From contig NZ_JAJCXB010000047.1 in NCBI RefSeq assembly GCF_020564935.1, positions 1 through 58,227 of the forward strand: 58,227 nucleotides of DNA, read 5' to 3'. The position numbers and the translations under genes were made by a program. Shown here one piece after another: positions 25,904 through 34,594 of the stretch. Position 1 is the first letter of the stretch. Every line of letters begins with the position of its first letter. The notes under the pieces were generated by a model that ran no database searches, had not been told where the DNA came from, and worked only from the letters and a program-made list of their open reading frames with translations. Source of the DNA: Streptomyces pinistramenti. GTDB lineage: Bacteria > Actinomycetota > Actinomycetes > Streptomycetales > Streptomycetaceae.

Positions 25904-28489
25904 TCAGTCCCCGGGGTGGGCGAGTTCGACGTCGTAGCCGTCGACCCCGCGTGCGTCGATCTGCAGGCCGTTGGCGACCGGCGGGTAGCCGCTCGCGATG
26001 ACCGTGTAGTCGCCCGCGTCCAGGTCGGTGAAGGCGTACGCGCCGTCCTCACCGGTCGTCGAGGTGGCGACGACGTTGCCCGCCGCGTCCACCAGGGTGA
26101 CGCGGGCGTCGGGCAGCGGGCGCCGTGCGGAGCCGGCCCGGACGATGCCCTGGACCCGTGCGCCGGACAGCAGCTCGATCTCGACGCGGGTGGTGCCCTG
26201 GCCGCCGACCTCGACCGGCAGCGCGGTCGGCCGGAAGTCCGCGGCGTTCACCGCGACGGTGAAGGTGCCTGCGGGCAGCTCGTCGAAGGAGAAGTAGCCC
26301 TCCGCGCCGGTCTTGCCGGTGGCCAGCACCTCGCCGCGGACATCGGTGACGACGACCATCGCGCCGTCCACCGGACCGCCGGTGACCGCGCTGCGGACCT
26401 GGCCGCCGAGGCCGCTGGTGCCGCTGAGCAGGATGTCGTAGCCGAGCGGCTGCTCGCCGACGACGACCGTGGACGCCTGCGGCTGGTGGCCGTCGGCCGC
26501 CGCGATCAGCACGTACGAGCCGGCGCCGGGGGCGCTGAGCGCGTACGAGCCGTTGGCCTGTGCCACCGAGCGGCCGAGCTGGCGCCCGCTGAGCGAGATC
26601 AGCGTGACCGCCGAGCGCGGCACGGGGTGGCCCTCCGGGTTACGCACGAATCCGTGGATCGCGGGCCCGGCGGGGAGGTCACCGCCGCCGGCCGACGCGA
26701 ACGCCGCCAGGGGCTGGGTGGCCGCCGCAGCCGCCGGCTGCGCCCACGAGGGAGTGTGATCGTCGTCGGAAGGAACGGAGGGGGCGCCCACCAGGGCGGG
26801 CTCCAGCTCTTCGACCTGGGCCGCCGCAGCGGCCGCCGGAGCGTCGGCGCCGGTCGGTATGCCGGCCGGTGTCGCCTCCTCGCCGTCGGCGTTCTGGGCC
26901 AGTCCGCCGCGAGTCTTCAACGCGACCTCCTTGATGAACAGGGTGAGCAGGAAAGCGAGCAGAGCACAGGGCGCCGCGATCAGGAAGATGTCGCCGACCG
27001 CGTGGCCGTACGCGCTCTCCATGACGGTACGGAGCGGTGCCGGGAGCGCGTCAAGGTCCGGGATGCCACCGCCGCCGCCGGCCGATGCCGCCGCCTTCGC
27101 CGCCTTCGGCCCGAGTTCGGCCAGACCGTCCTCGACGTAGTGGCTGACGCGGGTGGCGAGCACCGCACCGAGAGCCGAGACGCCCACCGCACCACCGAGG
27201 GAGCGGAAGAACGTGACGACGGACGAGGCGGAGCCGAGGTCCTGCGGAGCGACCTGGTTCTGCGTGCACAGCACCAGGTTCTGCATCATCATGCCGATGC
27301 CCAGACCCAGCAGGGCCATGAAGATCGCCACGTGCCAGTACGCGGTGTCGTACCGGATGGTGCCGAGCAGACCCAGACCCGCGGTGATCAGGACGCCGCC
27401 GGAGACCAGCCACGCCTTCCACCTGCCGGTCTTGGTGATGACCTGGCCCGAGACGGTCGACGAGATGAACAGGCCCGCGATCATCGGGATCGTCATCACG
27501 CCGGACATCGTCGGCGACTTGCCGCGCGCCAGCTGGAAGTACTGGCTGAAGAAGACGGTGCCGGTGAACATCGAGATACCGACGAACAGCGAGGCCGCCG
27601 AAGCGAGGGTGATCGTCTTGTTGCGGAACAGCCGCAGCGGGATGATCGGTTCCTTCGCCCTGGACTCGACGAAGACGAAGATCGCGCCGAGCACGACCGC
27701 GCCGCCGACCATCGCGGCGGTCTGCCACGACAGCCAGTCGTACTTGTCGCCGGCCAGCGTCACCCACACCAGCAGCAGCGAGACCGCCGCGCTGATGAAG
27801 AAGGCGCCCGCCCAGTCGACCTTGACACCCTCGCGCTTGACGACCGGCAGCTTCAGGGTCTTCTGCAGCACGATCAGCGCGATCACCGCGAACGGCACGC
27901 CGACGTAGAAGCACCAGCGCCAGCCCATCCAGCTGGTGTCGGTGATGACGCCACCGAGCAGCGGGCCGCCGACGGTGGCGACGGCGAAGGTGGCACCGAG
28001 GTAGCCGCTGTAACGCCCGCGTTCACGCGGGGAGATCATCGCGGCCATGACGATCTGGGCCAGGGCGGACAGACCGCCCACGCCTATGCCCTGCACGACA
28101 CGGCAGGCGATCAGCATCCCGGAGTTCTGCGACAGACCGGCGACGACCGAGCCCGCCACGTAGATGACCAGCGCGATCTGTACCAGCAGCTTCTTGCTGA
28201 ACAGGTCGGAGAGCTTGCCCCACAGCGGGGTGGTCGCGGTCATCGCCAGCAGCGAGGCCGTCACGACCCAGGTGTAGGCGCTCTGCCCGCCGTGCAGATC
28301 GTGAATGATCTCCGGCAGCGCGTTCGACACGATCGTCGACGACAGAATGGCGACGAACATGCCGAGCAGCAGCCCGGAGAGCGCCTCCATGATCTGACGG
28401 TGCGTCATGGGGGCTCCGCTGGAGGGGGCGCCGCCGCCTCCATGCTTGGCGTGGCCGCCCCGCACACCGGCTGGTGTGGTCGTAGCCAT
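25904..28489 (-). CDS. 14-TM MFS exporter fused to three C-terminal carboxypeptidase-regulatory-like domains
   Basis: An 861-residue protein. Residues about 30-550 form an EmrB/QacA transporter (SSTIVSNALPEI, motif A GKLSDLFSKK, motif C-like ATVGGPLLGG). After an Ala/Pro/Glu-rich linker, residues about 620-861 hold three beta-sandwich repeats, each with a GxYxFxxLxxGxYTVxxxxxGY-like signature (for example GSYVLIAAADGHQP, GYFSFDELPAGTFTVAV, GAYAFTDLDAGDYTVIASGY). A 14-helix topology puts these domains inside the cell, which is unusual. AAAGGA supports ATG 28489. An in-frame ATG at 28504 overlaps the MarR stop. Confidence 0.93.
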   Translation of the reverse strand: MATTTPAGVRGGHAKHGGGGAPSSGAPMTHRQIMEALSGLLLGMFVAILSSTIVSNALPEIIHDLHGGQSAYTWVVTASLLAMTATTPLWGKLSDLFSKKLLVQIALVIYVAGSVVAGLSQNSGMLIACRVVQGIGVGGLSALAQIVMAAMISPRERGRYSGYLGATFAVATVGGPLLGGVITDTSWMGWRWCFYVGVPFAVIALIVLQKTLKLPVVKREGVKVDWAGAFFISAAVSLLLVWVTLAGDKYDWLSWQTAAMVGGAVVLGAIFVFVESRAKEPIIPLRLFRNKTITLASAASLFVGISMFTGTVFFSQYFQLARGKSPTMSGVMTIPMIAGLFISSTVSGQVITKTGRWKAWLVSGGVLITAGLGLLGTIRYDTAYWHVAIFMALLGLGIGMMMQNLVLCTQNQVAPQDLGSASSVVTFFRSLGGAVGVSALGAVLATRVSHYVEDGLAELGPKAAKAAASAGGGGGIPDLDALPAPLRTVMESAYGHAVGDIFLIAAPCALLAFLLTLFIKEVALKTRGGLAQNADGEEATPAGIPTGADAPAAAAAAQVEELEPALVGAPSVPSDDDHTPSWAQPAAAAATQPLAAFASAGGGDLPAGPAIHGFVRNPEGHPVPRSAVTLISLSGRQLGRSVAQANGSYALSAPGAGSYVLIAAADGHQPQASTVVVGEQPLGYDILLSGTSGLGGQVRSAVTGGPVDGAMVVVTDVRGEVLATGKTGAEGYFSFDELPAGTFTVAVNAADFRPTALPVEVGGQGTTRVEIELLSGARVQGIVRAGSARRPLPDARVTLVDAAGNVVATSTTGEDGAYAFTDLDAGDYTVIASGYPPVANGLQIDARGVDGYDVELAHPGD

Positions 28490-28500
28490 GTAGTTCCTTT

Positions 28501-28974
28501 TCATCCTGCGGGTGTACGGGTGGTGGAGTCGTGATGCGCCCGGGTCCGGCAGTCGCCGAAGCTCGTACGGAGCCTGGCGAGCAACTCGATCAGGTTGCCG
28601 ACGTCGCTGTCGGTCCAGTCGTCCAGATACCGGGCGAGTGTTTGGGTGTAGCGCTCGGAAAGCTCCGTGAGGAGTTCCTTGCCGCTCGGGGTCAGGCGCA
28701 GCAGCCGCGACCGCTTGTCCGCCGGATCGGGCTTCCGCTCGATCCAGCCGCGCTCCGCGATGTGGGCGACGTGCCGGCTGGTCACCGACATGTCGATCGC
28801 GAGCAGCTCGGCCAGGTAGCTCATCCGCATCTCGCCGTGCCGGTCGAGAAGGGTGAGCACGCCGGCCGAAGCGGGCGGGCAGTCCTGGGGGAGGATGCGC
28901 CCCATTTCGCGCTTGACGGCTCCGATGGCACTGAGTTGCCTGGCCAGCTCTTCGTATTGAGTCTGAGCGGCCAT
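28501..28974 (-). CDS. MarR-family regulator
   Basis: 157 residues. The winged helix spans GVLTLLDRHGEMRMSYLA and LLAIDMSVTSRHVAHIAERG, with the wing RKPDPADKRSRLLRLTPSG, the invariant Asp-Lys-Arg-Ser MarR signature. GGAGGAG precedes the ATG. It is the first gene of the MarR-exporter-YceI operon. Two operator-like sites cover its promoter, indicating autorepression relieved by an exporter substrate. Confidence 0.93.
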   Translation of the reverse strand: MAAQTQYEELARQLSAIGAVKREMGRILPQDCPPASAGVLTLLDRHGEMRMSYLAELLAIDMSVTSRHVAHIAERGWIERKPDPADKRSRLLRLTPSGKELLTELSERYTQTLARYLDDWTDSDVGNLIELLARLRTSFGDCRTRAHHDSTTRTPAG

Positions 28975-28996
28975 GGGCTCCTCCACGCGTCTTTTG

Positions 28997-29038
28997 TTGC
29001 TTGAGGCAACCATAAACTCAGTTGGTTGCTGAAGGCAA
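28997..29038 (-). promoter_or_regulatory. MarR operon promoter with two operator sites
   Basis: On the minus strand TTGCCT (29038-29033) and TATGGT (29014-29009) form a promoter with an 18-bp spacer. TTGCCTTCAGCAA (29026-29038) covers the -35 and TTGCCTCAAGCAA (28997-29009) covers the region from the -10 to the start point. Both are TTGC-N5-GCAA palindromes that differ at 2 of 13 bases. Confidence 0.7.
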
Positions 29039-29377
29039 ACGTATCGGGGTGCTCATGGTAAAGGGACGCCCAAGGCCACCTACGCGCCTGGTCAAGCCCG
29101 CCGATCACCCGGAAGGAACCCCCAGGTCAGGGCGGCCACCCCACTGTGCGCCCGCTGTGTTCTTGCTGTGAGCAGGCTCTCTTCCCCCGGTTCCGGACGC
29201 CGCCCGCCACCTCTCCGGCGGCCCTGCGCATCGCCGGGGGACTCCGCGGCCCGCGAACCACCGCCGCGCCGCGTCCCCGTGGGCCGAACTCCGAGCCGCC
29301 CGCCCGCCGTTCCGTGCGTCGTCCGGTGCGCGCCCCTGGGGTGCCCCGGCGCCCCTGGTTCGCTAGGGTCCTTGCCC
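29039..29377. other. Intergenic stretch
   Basis: I see no gene with coding support here. TAGGGT at 29364-29369 lies 8 nt before the next start and may be the -10 box of a leaderless message. Confidence 0.4.
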
Positions 29378-29602
29378 ATGGCGACCAACCCGCAGAACCA
29401 GGCCGAGGGCAACTACGACCCGGCGGGCAGCACGCAGATGTTCCGAGCTTTCGTGGACGAGGGCGCCCCGGCCCCCACCGTCGGCGGCCGCCGCGCCGCG
29501 GCCCCGCAGCCGCAGTCCTCCGGGCCCCGCGTCGGCCTCATCGTCGGCGTGATCGTCGCCCTGGTGGTCGTGGCCGGCGCGGCCTGGCTGGCCCTGTCGT
29601 AA
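29378..29602 (+). CDS. Small single-pass membrane protein (74 aa)
   Basis: The N-terminal 45 residues are polar (TNPQNQAEGNYDPAGSTQMF) and precede one helix, VGLIVGVIVALVVVAGAAWLAL, at the C terminus. The layout suggests a tail-anchored protein with its N terminus in the cytosol. The ATG has no ribosome site and TAGGGT lies 8 nt upstream. Similar short proteins are common in Streptomyces as far as I recall. The function is unknown. Confidence 0.75.
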   Translation: MATNPQNQAEGNYDPAGSTQMFRAFVDEGAPAPTVGGRRAAAPQPQSSGPRVGLIVGVIVALVVVAGAAWLALS

Positions 29603-29656
29603 CCACCCGCACCCGCTTCCCCTCCCTCCCCTCCTTCACCCACCCCCGTACGCACA

Positions 29657-29688
29657 GGGGCCCGGAGCTGTTCTCCCGGGCCCCTTTT
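29657..29688 (+). terminator. Rho-independent terminator
   Basis: GGGGCCCGG pairs with CCGGGCCCC across a 10-nt loop and is followed by TTTT. Confidence 0.85.
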
Positions 29689-29819
29689 CGTTTGTCCGCC
29701 GTCGCGTGGGCCGGGGTGAAACCATCCGGTCCGTCCGTGACGTCCTTGACAGGCAAGCTCGCGACCGCCCGGCAGGACGGTCCCCACAACGGTCCTGGCG
29801 ACCACCGGAGAGGACGCAC

Positions 29820-30761
29820 ATGAAGAACACGGGAGCACGTCCGTCCCGTCGGGCGGTACTCGCCTTCGGCACCGGAACCGCGCTGGCCGCGACGCTGGCC
29901 ACGGCCACCGGCGCGAACGCCGCGACACCGGCGGGCGGTTCGGCCACCCGCGGCGGCGGGCTCTCCCGGCAGCTGAGGGAGCTGGAGCAGGAGTACGCCG
30001 CCCGTCTCGGAGTGTTCGCCCGCGACACGGCCACGGGCAGGACCGTCGCCTACCGCGCGGACGAGCGCTTCCCGATGTGCTCGGTGTTCAAGTCGCTCGC
30101 CGCCGCGGCCGTCCTGCGGGACCTCGACCGGCACGGCGAGTTCCTCGCCCGGCGCATCCGGTACACCGAGCAGGACGTCAAGGACGCGGGCGCGCACACC
30201 CCGGTCACCGGCCTGCCCGAGAACCTCGCGCACGGCATGACCGTGGCCGAACTCTGCGCCGCCACGGTCGGTCAGAGCGACAATGCCGCCGGGAACCTCC
30301 TCCTGCGGGAACTGGGCGGCCCGACCGCCCTCACCCGCTTCTGCCGCTCGCTGGGCGACGGGACGACCCGGCTCGACCGCTGGGAGCCCGAGCTGAACTC
30401 GGCGGAACCCTGGCGGGTGACGGACACCACCAGCCCCCGCGCCATCGGGAGCACCCTCGGTGACCTCGTCGCCGGTGACGCGCTCACCGCCGGTGACCGG
30501 AAGCTGCTGACCACCTGGCTGGTGGCCAACACCACCAACACCGAGCGCTTCCGCGCCGGCCTCCCCGCCGACTGGACCCTGGCGGACAAGACCGGCGGCG
30601 GAGAGGCGTACGGCATCGCCAACGACGTGGGCGTCGTCTGGCCCCCGCACCGCCCGCCGCTCGTGCTGTCCGTCCTCTCCACCAAGTACGACGCGGCGGG
30701 CCCGACGGACAACCCGCTGGTCGCGAGGGCCGCCGCACTGGCGGCAGCGGCCCTCACCTGA
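29820..30761 (+). CDS. Class A beta-lactamase, Tat-exported
   Basis: 313 residues. The twin-arginine signal SRRAVLAFGTGTALAATL ends near ANAATPA. All class A motifs are present: Ser88-x-x-Lys in CSVFKS, Ser153-Asp-Asn in QSDNAAG, Glu191 in PELNSA and Lys257-Thr-Gly in DKTGGG. The enzyme hydrolyses the beta-lactam ring through a serine acyl intermediate outside the cytosol. The ATG follows GGAGAGGA. No BlaI/BlaR genes are adjacent, so expression may be constitutive. Confidence 0.96.
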   Translation: MKNTGARPSRRAVLAFGTGTALAATLATATGANAATPAGGSATRGGGLSRQLRELEQEYAARLGVFARDTATGRTVAYRADERFPMCSVFKSLAAAAVLRDLDRHGEFLARRIRYTEQDVKDAGAHTPVTGLPENLAHGMTVAELCAATVGQSDNAAGNLLLRELGGPTALTRFCRSLGDGTTRLDRWEPELNSAEPWRVTDTTSPRAIGSTLGDLVAGDALTAGDRKLLTTWLVANTTNTERFRAGLPADWTLADKTGGGEAYGIANDVGVVWPPHRPPLVLSVLSTKYDAAGPTDNPLVARAAALAAAALT

Positions 30762-30787
30762 CGCGCGAGGCGGCCGTGCCAGGGGCG

Positions 30788-31666
30788 TCACTTCCAGTCG
30801 AACGTGACGTCCTTGGTGTCGAGGTGCATGCCCAGAGGCACGCGCCAGGCGTCCACGCAGATCCGGTAGGCGGCGGTGCGGAGTTGGCCGGATTTCAGCG
30901 GTAGCGGGAGGGCGCGGGACGAGGTGACCGTGGCCCAGTCGATGCCCAGGCCACCGATGATGTGGGTGCCGAAGGTGACGGTCCCGGCCGTGACCGGCTC
31001 CGTCCCGGTGTTCAGCACGTCGAAGGTGACCTTCTGGCATCGCCGGGTGTCGGTGTCGCCGAGCCGGGGCTTGCCGATCACGAGACCTGCGGGCGCGCCG
31101 GGGCCCGCGGGAACGGTGGGGGAGGGCGGCTTCGGGGCGGGGGAGTTGCCGTCCGGTGAGCCGGGGGCCGGGGAGCCGGGGGCCGGTGAACCGCTGGGTG
31201 AGCCCGTTCCGCCGTCGGCGGCGCCGCCGGGCGGTACGGTGCCTGCGCCCGGCTCGGACGGGCCCGGCGAAGTGGCCGGATCTGTCGCAGAGTTGGCCGG
31301 ATTTCCGATGTCGTCCGAGGGGTGGCTGCCGGGGTTGGTGCGGTGTCCCGGGGGAGGGGCCGGGGCGGCGGGGGTTCCGGAGGGGCGCGCGTCGGCGCCG
31401 TCCAGCGGGGTCAGTTCGACGTCGTCACCGGGCGGCACAGCCTTCGTCGGTGCCCGGCCTTCGGGGCCCGCGGCGGCCGGTGCCAGATAGCCCGTGTCCG
31501 CCGGGCTGCCGCAGCCGGTGAGCAGTGTGCCCAGGCAGAGCGCGGCGGCTGCGGAGGCGGCGAGCGCGGGTGCCCGCGGCGTGCGGGGGGCGAGGCGGGT
31601 GCGCCGGGACGGCGGCGTGCGTCGCGGGCGCGGAGCGGGTATGCGGGGCAACTGTCGCATCGGCAC
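30788..31666 (-). CDS. Secreted lipoprotein with Pro/Gly/Ser-rich linker
   Basis: 292 residues. An unusually long basic N-terminus precedes the hydrophobic segment and lipobox LLTGC. Residues about 60-190 are a low-complexity linker with repeats such as GSPAPGSP. The C-terminal 100 residues form a beta-rich domain with two cysteines (TRRCQKVTF and YRICVDAW), likely a disulfide. A start at 31660 is also possible. No ribosome site is clear for either. I infer a surface-anchored binding protein of unknown ligand. Confidence 0.8.
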   Translation of the reverse strand: MPMRQLPRIPAPRPRRTPPSRRTRLAPRTPRAPALAASAAAALCLGTLLTGCGSPADTGYLAPAAAGPEGRAPTKAVPPGDDVELTPLDGADARPSGTPAAPAPPPGHRTNPGSHPSDDIGNPANSATDPATSPGPSEPGAGTVPPGGAADGGTGSPSGSPAPGSPAPGSPDGNSPAPKPPSPTVPAGPGAPAGLVIGKPRLGDTDTRRCQKVTFDVLNTGTEPVTAGTVTFGTHIIGGLGIDWATVTSSRALPLPLKSGQLRTAAYRICVDAWRVPLGMHLDTKDVTFDWK

Positions 31667-31774
31667 AGTGTCAATGACGACCCGTCAGATTCCTAGAGCC
31701 GCGCGGCAGTGCACTTCACTGCTGTCCGCCGAGTGGTGCTCGATGGCCTCAACGACCTCTCGGCGGACCGTTCC

Positions 31775-32611
31775 TCATTCGGCGATGAGCCCTTCACGCA
31801 GCTGCGAGAGGGTACGCGTGAGCAGCCGGGAGACGTGCATCTGGGAGATGCCGACCTCCTCGCCGATCTGGGACTGCGTCATGTTGGCGAAAAAGCGCAG
31901 CATGATGATCTGCCGCTCGCGGGGCGGGAGTTTGGCCAGCAGCGGCTTGAGCGACTCGCGGTACTCCACCCCCTCCAGCGCGCTGTCCTCGTACCCGAGG
32001 CGGTCCGCGAGAGAGCCCTCGCCGCCGTCGTCCTCGGGGGAGGGCGAGTCCAGCGATGAGGCGGTGTAGGCGTTGCCGACCGCCAGGCCGTCGACGACGT
32101 CCTCCTCCGACACCCCCAGGCAGCGGGCGAGTTCGGGGACGGTCGGCGAGCGGTCGAGCTTCTGGGCCAGTTCATCGCTGGCCTTGGTGAGCGCGAGCCG
32201 CAGTTCCTGGAGGCGGCGCGGTACGCGTACCGACCACGAGGTGTCGCGGAAGAACCGCTTGATCTCGCCAACGACGGTCGGCATCGCGAACGTCGGGAAT
32301 TCCACGCCGCGTTCGCAGTCGAAACGATCGATCGCCTTGATCAGACCGATCGTGCCGACCTGGACGATGTCCTCCATCGGCTCGTTGCGGCTGCGGAATC
32401 GGGCCGCCGCGTACCGCACGAGCGGGAGGTTCAGCTCGATCAGAGTGTCGCGTACGTACGTACGCTCCGCGCAGTCCTTGTCGAGCGTGGCCAGCCGCAG
32501 GAACAGGGAGCGGGAGAGCGTGCGGGTGTTGATGGCGTCGTCGTCGTGCACGTGCGGTGCAGGCGCGGGAATCGCGGGAAGCACCTTTGAGCTGCCCAGT
32601 TCTACGGACAT
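31775..32611 (-). CDS. sigN: SigB/SigF-type RNA polymerase sigma factor, probably SigN
   Basis: 278 residues with regions 2 to 4 of the alternative sigma family: RFRSRNEPMEDIVQVG (2.2-2.3), FAMPTVVGEIKRFFRD (2.4), then region 4 LPPRERQIIMLRFFANMTQ and GISQMHVSRLL. The upstream neighbour is a second, very similar factor. This side-by-side pair matches the sigN-sigF arrangement in Streptomyces as I recall it, where both act in late development. AGGGGG precedes the ATG. The name rests on that synteny and is less sure than the family. Confidence 0.85.
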   Translation of the reverse strand: MSVELGSSKVLPAIPAPAPHVHDDDAINTRTLSRSLFLRLATLDKDCAERTYVRDTLIELNLPLVRYAAARFRSRNEPMEDIVQVGTIGLIKAIDRFDCERGVEFPTFAMPTVVGEIKRFFRDTSWSVRVPRRLQELRLALTKASDELAQKLDRSPTVPELARCLGVSEEDVVDGLAVGNAYTASSLDSPSPEDDGGEGSLADRLGYEDSALEGVEYRESLKPLLAKLPPRERQIIMLRFFANMTQSQIGEEVGISQMHVSRLLTRTLSQLREGLIAE

Positions 32612-32691
32612 GCCACCCCCTTGAGGTCGCGGGTCGGGTCGCTGCGGCGTCCCCGGACCGAGGCGGACCGGGAAGTGATACCTCCACCTGA

Positions 32692-32717
32692 ATACCGGAG
32701 GCAGCGCCGTGGCAAAC
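32692..32717 (-). promoter_or_regulatory. SigB-family-like promoter upstream of sigN
   Basis: On the minus strand GTTT (32717-32714) and CGGTAT (32697-32692) are 16 bp apart. They resemble the GTTT-N14-17-GGGTAT consensus of SigB/SigF-type factors. The predicted leader is about 75 nt. Confidence 0.45.
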
Positions 32718-32812
32718 GCGGTTCCAGCAGAATGTCACATGTCGGCAACACGCTGTAGCGCCAAGTCGACATATCTGCGCAGGAACGCGGGGCCCTCGGT
32801 ACCCCGTCCCGG

Positions 32813-33622
32813 TTACGCCTCGATCCTGTTTGCGGACCGCAGCCGAGCGAAGCTCCGCGACAGTAGCCGCGAGACGTGCATCTGCGACACCCCGAGCTCC
32901 GCGCTGATCTGAGATTGCGTCAAATTGCTGTAGTAGCGGAGCAGCAGGATCCGTTGCTCGCGCTCGGGCAGCTGGACGAGGAGATGGCGCACGAGGTCAC
33001 GGTGTTCGACGCCGGCCAGCTCGGGGTCCTCGTAGCCGAGGCGGTCCAGCAGGCCGGGCAGACCGTCGCCTTCCTGGGCCGCTTCGAGCGAAGTGGCGTG
33101 ATACGACCGCCCGGCTTCCAGGCAGGCCAGGACCTCTTCCTCGCCGATCTTGAGGCGGTCGGCGATCTCGGCGGTGGTGGGGGAGCGGCCGTGCAGCACC
33201 GTCAGGTCCTCGGTCGCGCCGTTGACCTGCACCCAGAGTTCGTGCAGCCGGCGCGGTACGTGGACGGTGCGGACGTTGTCGCGGAAGTAGCGCTTGATCT
33301 CGCCGACGACGGTCGGCATCGCGAAGGTGGGGAACTGCACGCCGCGGTCCGGGTCGAAGCGGTCGATCGCGTTGATCAGACCGATGGTGCCGACCTGGAC
33401 CACGTCCTCCATCGGCTCGTTGCGGCTGCGAAAACGGGCGGCGGCGTAGCGGACCAGCGGCAGGTTCGCCTCGATCAGGGCGGCCCGGACCCGGGTGTGC
33501 TCGGGAGTGCCGGGGTCGAGCCCGGCCAGCTCCGCGAACAGCACCTGCGTGAGCGCCCGCGTGTCCGCGCTCCGGCTCTCGCGGGATGGAGCCTTGGGCG
33601 CAGTACGGGCCGTCACGGTCAC
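32813..33622 (-). CDS. sigF: Sporulation-type sigma factor SigF
   Basis: 269 residues. It has the same family layout as its neighbour: RYAAARFRSRNEPMEDVVQ, FAMPTVVGEIKRYFRDNVR, EREQRILLLRYYSNLTQ and LGVSQMHVSRLLSRSFARL. The C-terminal end SANRIEA and the region 3 sequence EAAQEGDGLPGLLDRLGYED agree with Streptomyces SigF as I remember it. SigF acts late in spore maturation in that genus. The GTG at 33622 follows AAGGGTGG. An upstream ATG (33652) is less likely. The two sigma genes are separated by 201 nt and probably transcribed separately. Confidence 0.85.
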   Translation of the reverse strand: MTVTARTAPKAPSRESRSADTRALTQVLFAELAGLDPGTPEHTRVRAALIEANLPLVRYAAARFRSRNEPMEDVVQVGTIGLINAIDRFDPDRGVQFPTFAMPTVVGEIKRYFRDNVRTVHVPRRLHELWVQVNGATEDLTVLHGRSPTTAEIADRLKIGEEEVLACLEAGRSYHATSLEAAQEGDGLPGLLDRLGYEDPELAGVEHRDLVRHLLVQLPEREQRILLLRYYSNLTQSQISAELGVSQMHVSRLLSRSFARLRSANRIEA

Positions 33623-34070
33623 GCCACCCTTCACAGTGCATGTATCCGGCAAAAGCGGTCATAGCATCACAAGACATGTGCAGTATGCGCAAGCACCGCA
33701 TAACGCCGTGTTGGGTGGTGAGTTGAAGGGCGCGCGGCGGGGTGCGGAGGGTGTACGGGCGTGCGCGACGGCGCGACGTGTGAAGGTGCGGACGCCCGCG
33801 CGGAGCGCGTGAGCGGCACGCAGAGACGCGCGGGCGTGCGCCGTGGGGTTGCGGGCGCTCCGGGCCGCCGCGGGCGCTCTACGGGCCGTCAGGAGGCGCG
33901 TGGGGGCCGGAGGGTGGCGGCGGGGCCGGCCGCGGAGCCGGAGCGGGCGGCGCGGGCAGGCGTGAGCCCCTCGGCCGTGACGGTTCCGGCGGGCTGTCCG
34001 GAAGGCGGTCCCGGAGGGTTTCCGGGGGCGAGGGGCTCGGGGGTGCGGCGGGCGGTTGTGCCGCGGCCGC
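33623..34070. other. Intergenic stretch upstream of sigF
   Basis: The left part is less GC-rich and must hold the sigF promoter, but no box stands out. I see no coding frame with support in the rest. Confidence 0.4.
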
Positions 34071-34364
34071 TCAGAACTCGTAGTCGGCGATCACCCAGGT
34101 GGCGAAGGCGCGCCACTGCGCGGCGGCCGCCTGATGGGCCGGGTGTTCGATGTAGCGGGTGAGGGCTTCCCGGTCGGCGACGGCCGAATTGATCGCGAAG
34201 TCGCGGGCGATCGGGCGGTCGGTGATGTTCCAGCCGCACTCCCAGTGCGTCAGCTCCGGGATCTTGTCCCCCAGTTCCGTGAAGGCCCGTGCGGCGTCCT
34301 GGACGCGCGGCTCGTCGCGGGAGACGCCGTCGTTGAGCTGGAACAGGACCAGGTGGCGGATCAC
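34071..34364 (-). CDS. Dabb (stress-responsive A/B barrel) family protein
   Basis: A 97-residue ferredoxin-like barrel: IRHLVLFQLNDGV, HWECGWNITDRPIARDFAI and YIEHPAHQAAAAQW are the Dabb signature blocks. Some family members cyclise polyketide-like substrates and most have no known reaction. The GTG follows GGAGG. A 54-residue membrane-protein gene lies upstream on the same strand. Confidence 0.86.
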   Translation of the reverse strand: MIRHLVLFQLNDGVSRDEPRVQDAARAFTELGDKIPELTHWECGWNITDRPIARDFAINSAVADREALTRYIEHPAHQAAAAQWRAFATWVIADYEF

Positions 34365-34429
34365 TGGGGGCCTCCGTGCGGGCGGACGGTGCACGGCCGG
34401 ACCGGCCGGCCGACTGGGGCTGGCAGCGG

Positions 34430-34594
34430 TCAGCTGACCAGCTGCGTCATGAACTCGCCGACACCCTGAGCAGCGGACGAGATGCCCTCGAAGCCTATCT
34501 GGACGAGATCGGCGGCCCGGCCCGGGGACGTGATGATCGTGTAGAGCACGAAGACGATGACCAGATACAACGCGATCTTTTTCGCTTGCGCCAT
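34430..34594 (-). CDS. Small membrane protein (54 aa)
   Basis: One N-terminal helix (IALYLVIVFVLYTIITSP) is followed by an amphipathic C-terminal part (ADLVQIGFEGISSAAQGVG). It begins MAQAKK, giving a positive cytosolic end. GGGAC lies just before the ATG. I recall near-identical small proteins in other Streptomyces. The function is unknown. Confidence 0.72.
   Translation of the reverse strand: MAQAKKIALYLVIVFVLYTIITSPGRAADLVQIGFEGISSAAQGVGEFMTQLVS

Noticed and set aside
33623..33760. A WhiG-type promoter upstream of sigF
   Set aside because: GCCGGATA resembles the -10 but no matching TAAA lies at 15-16 bp.
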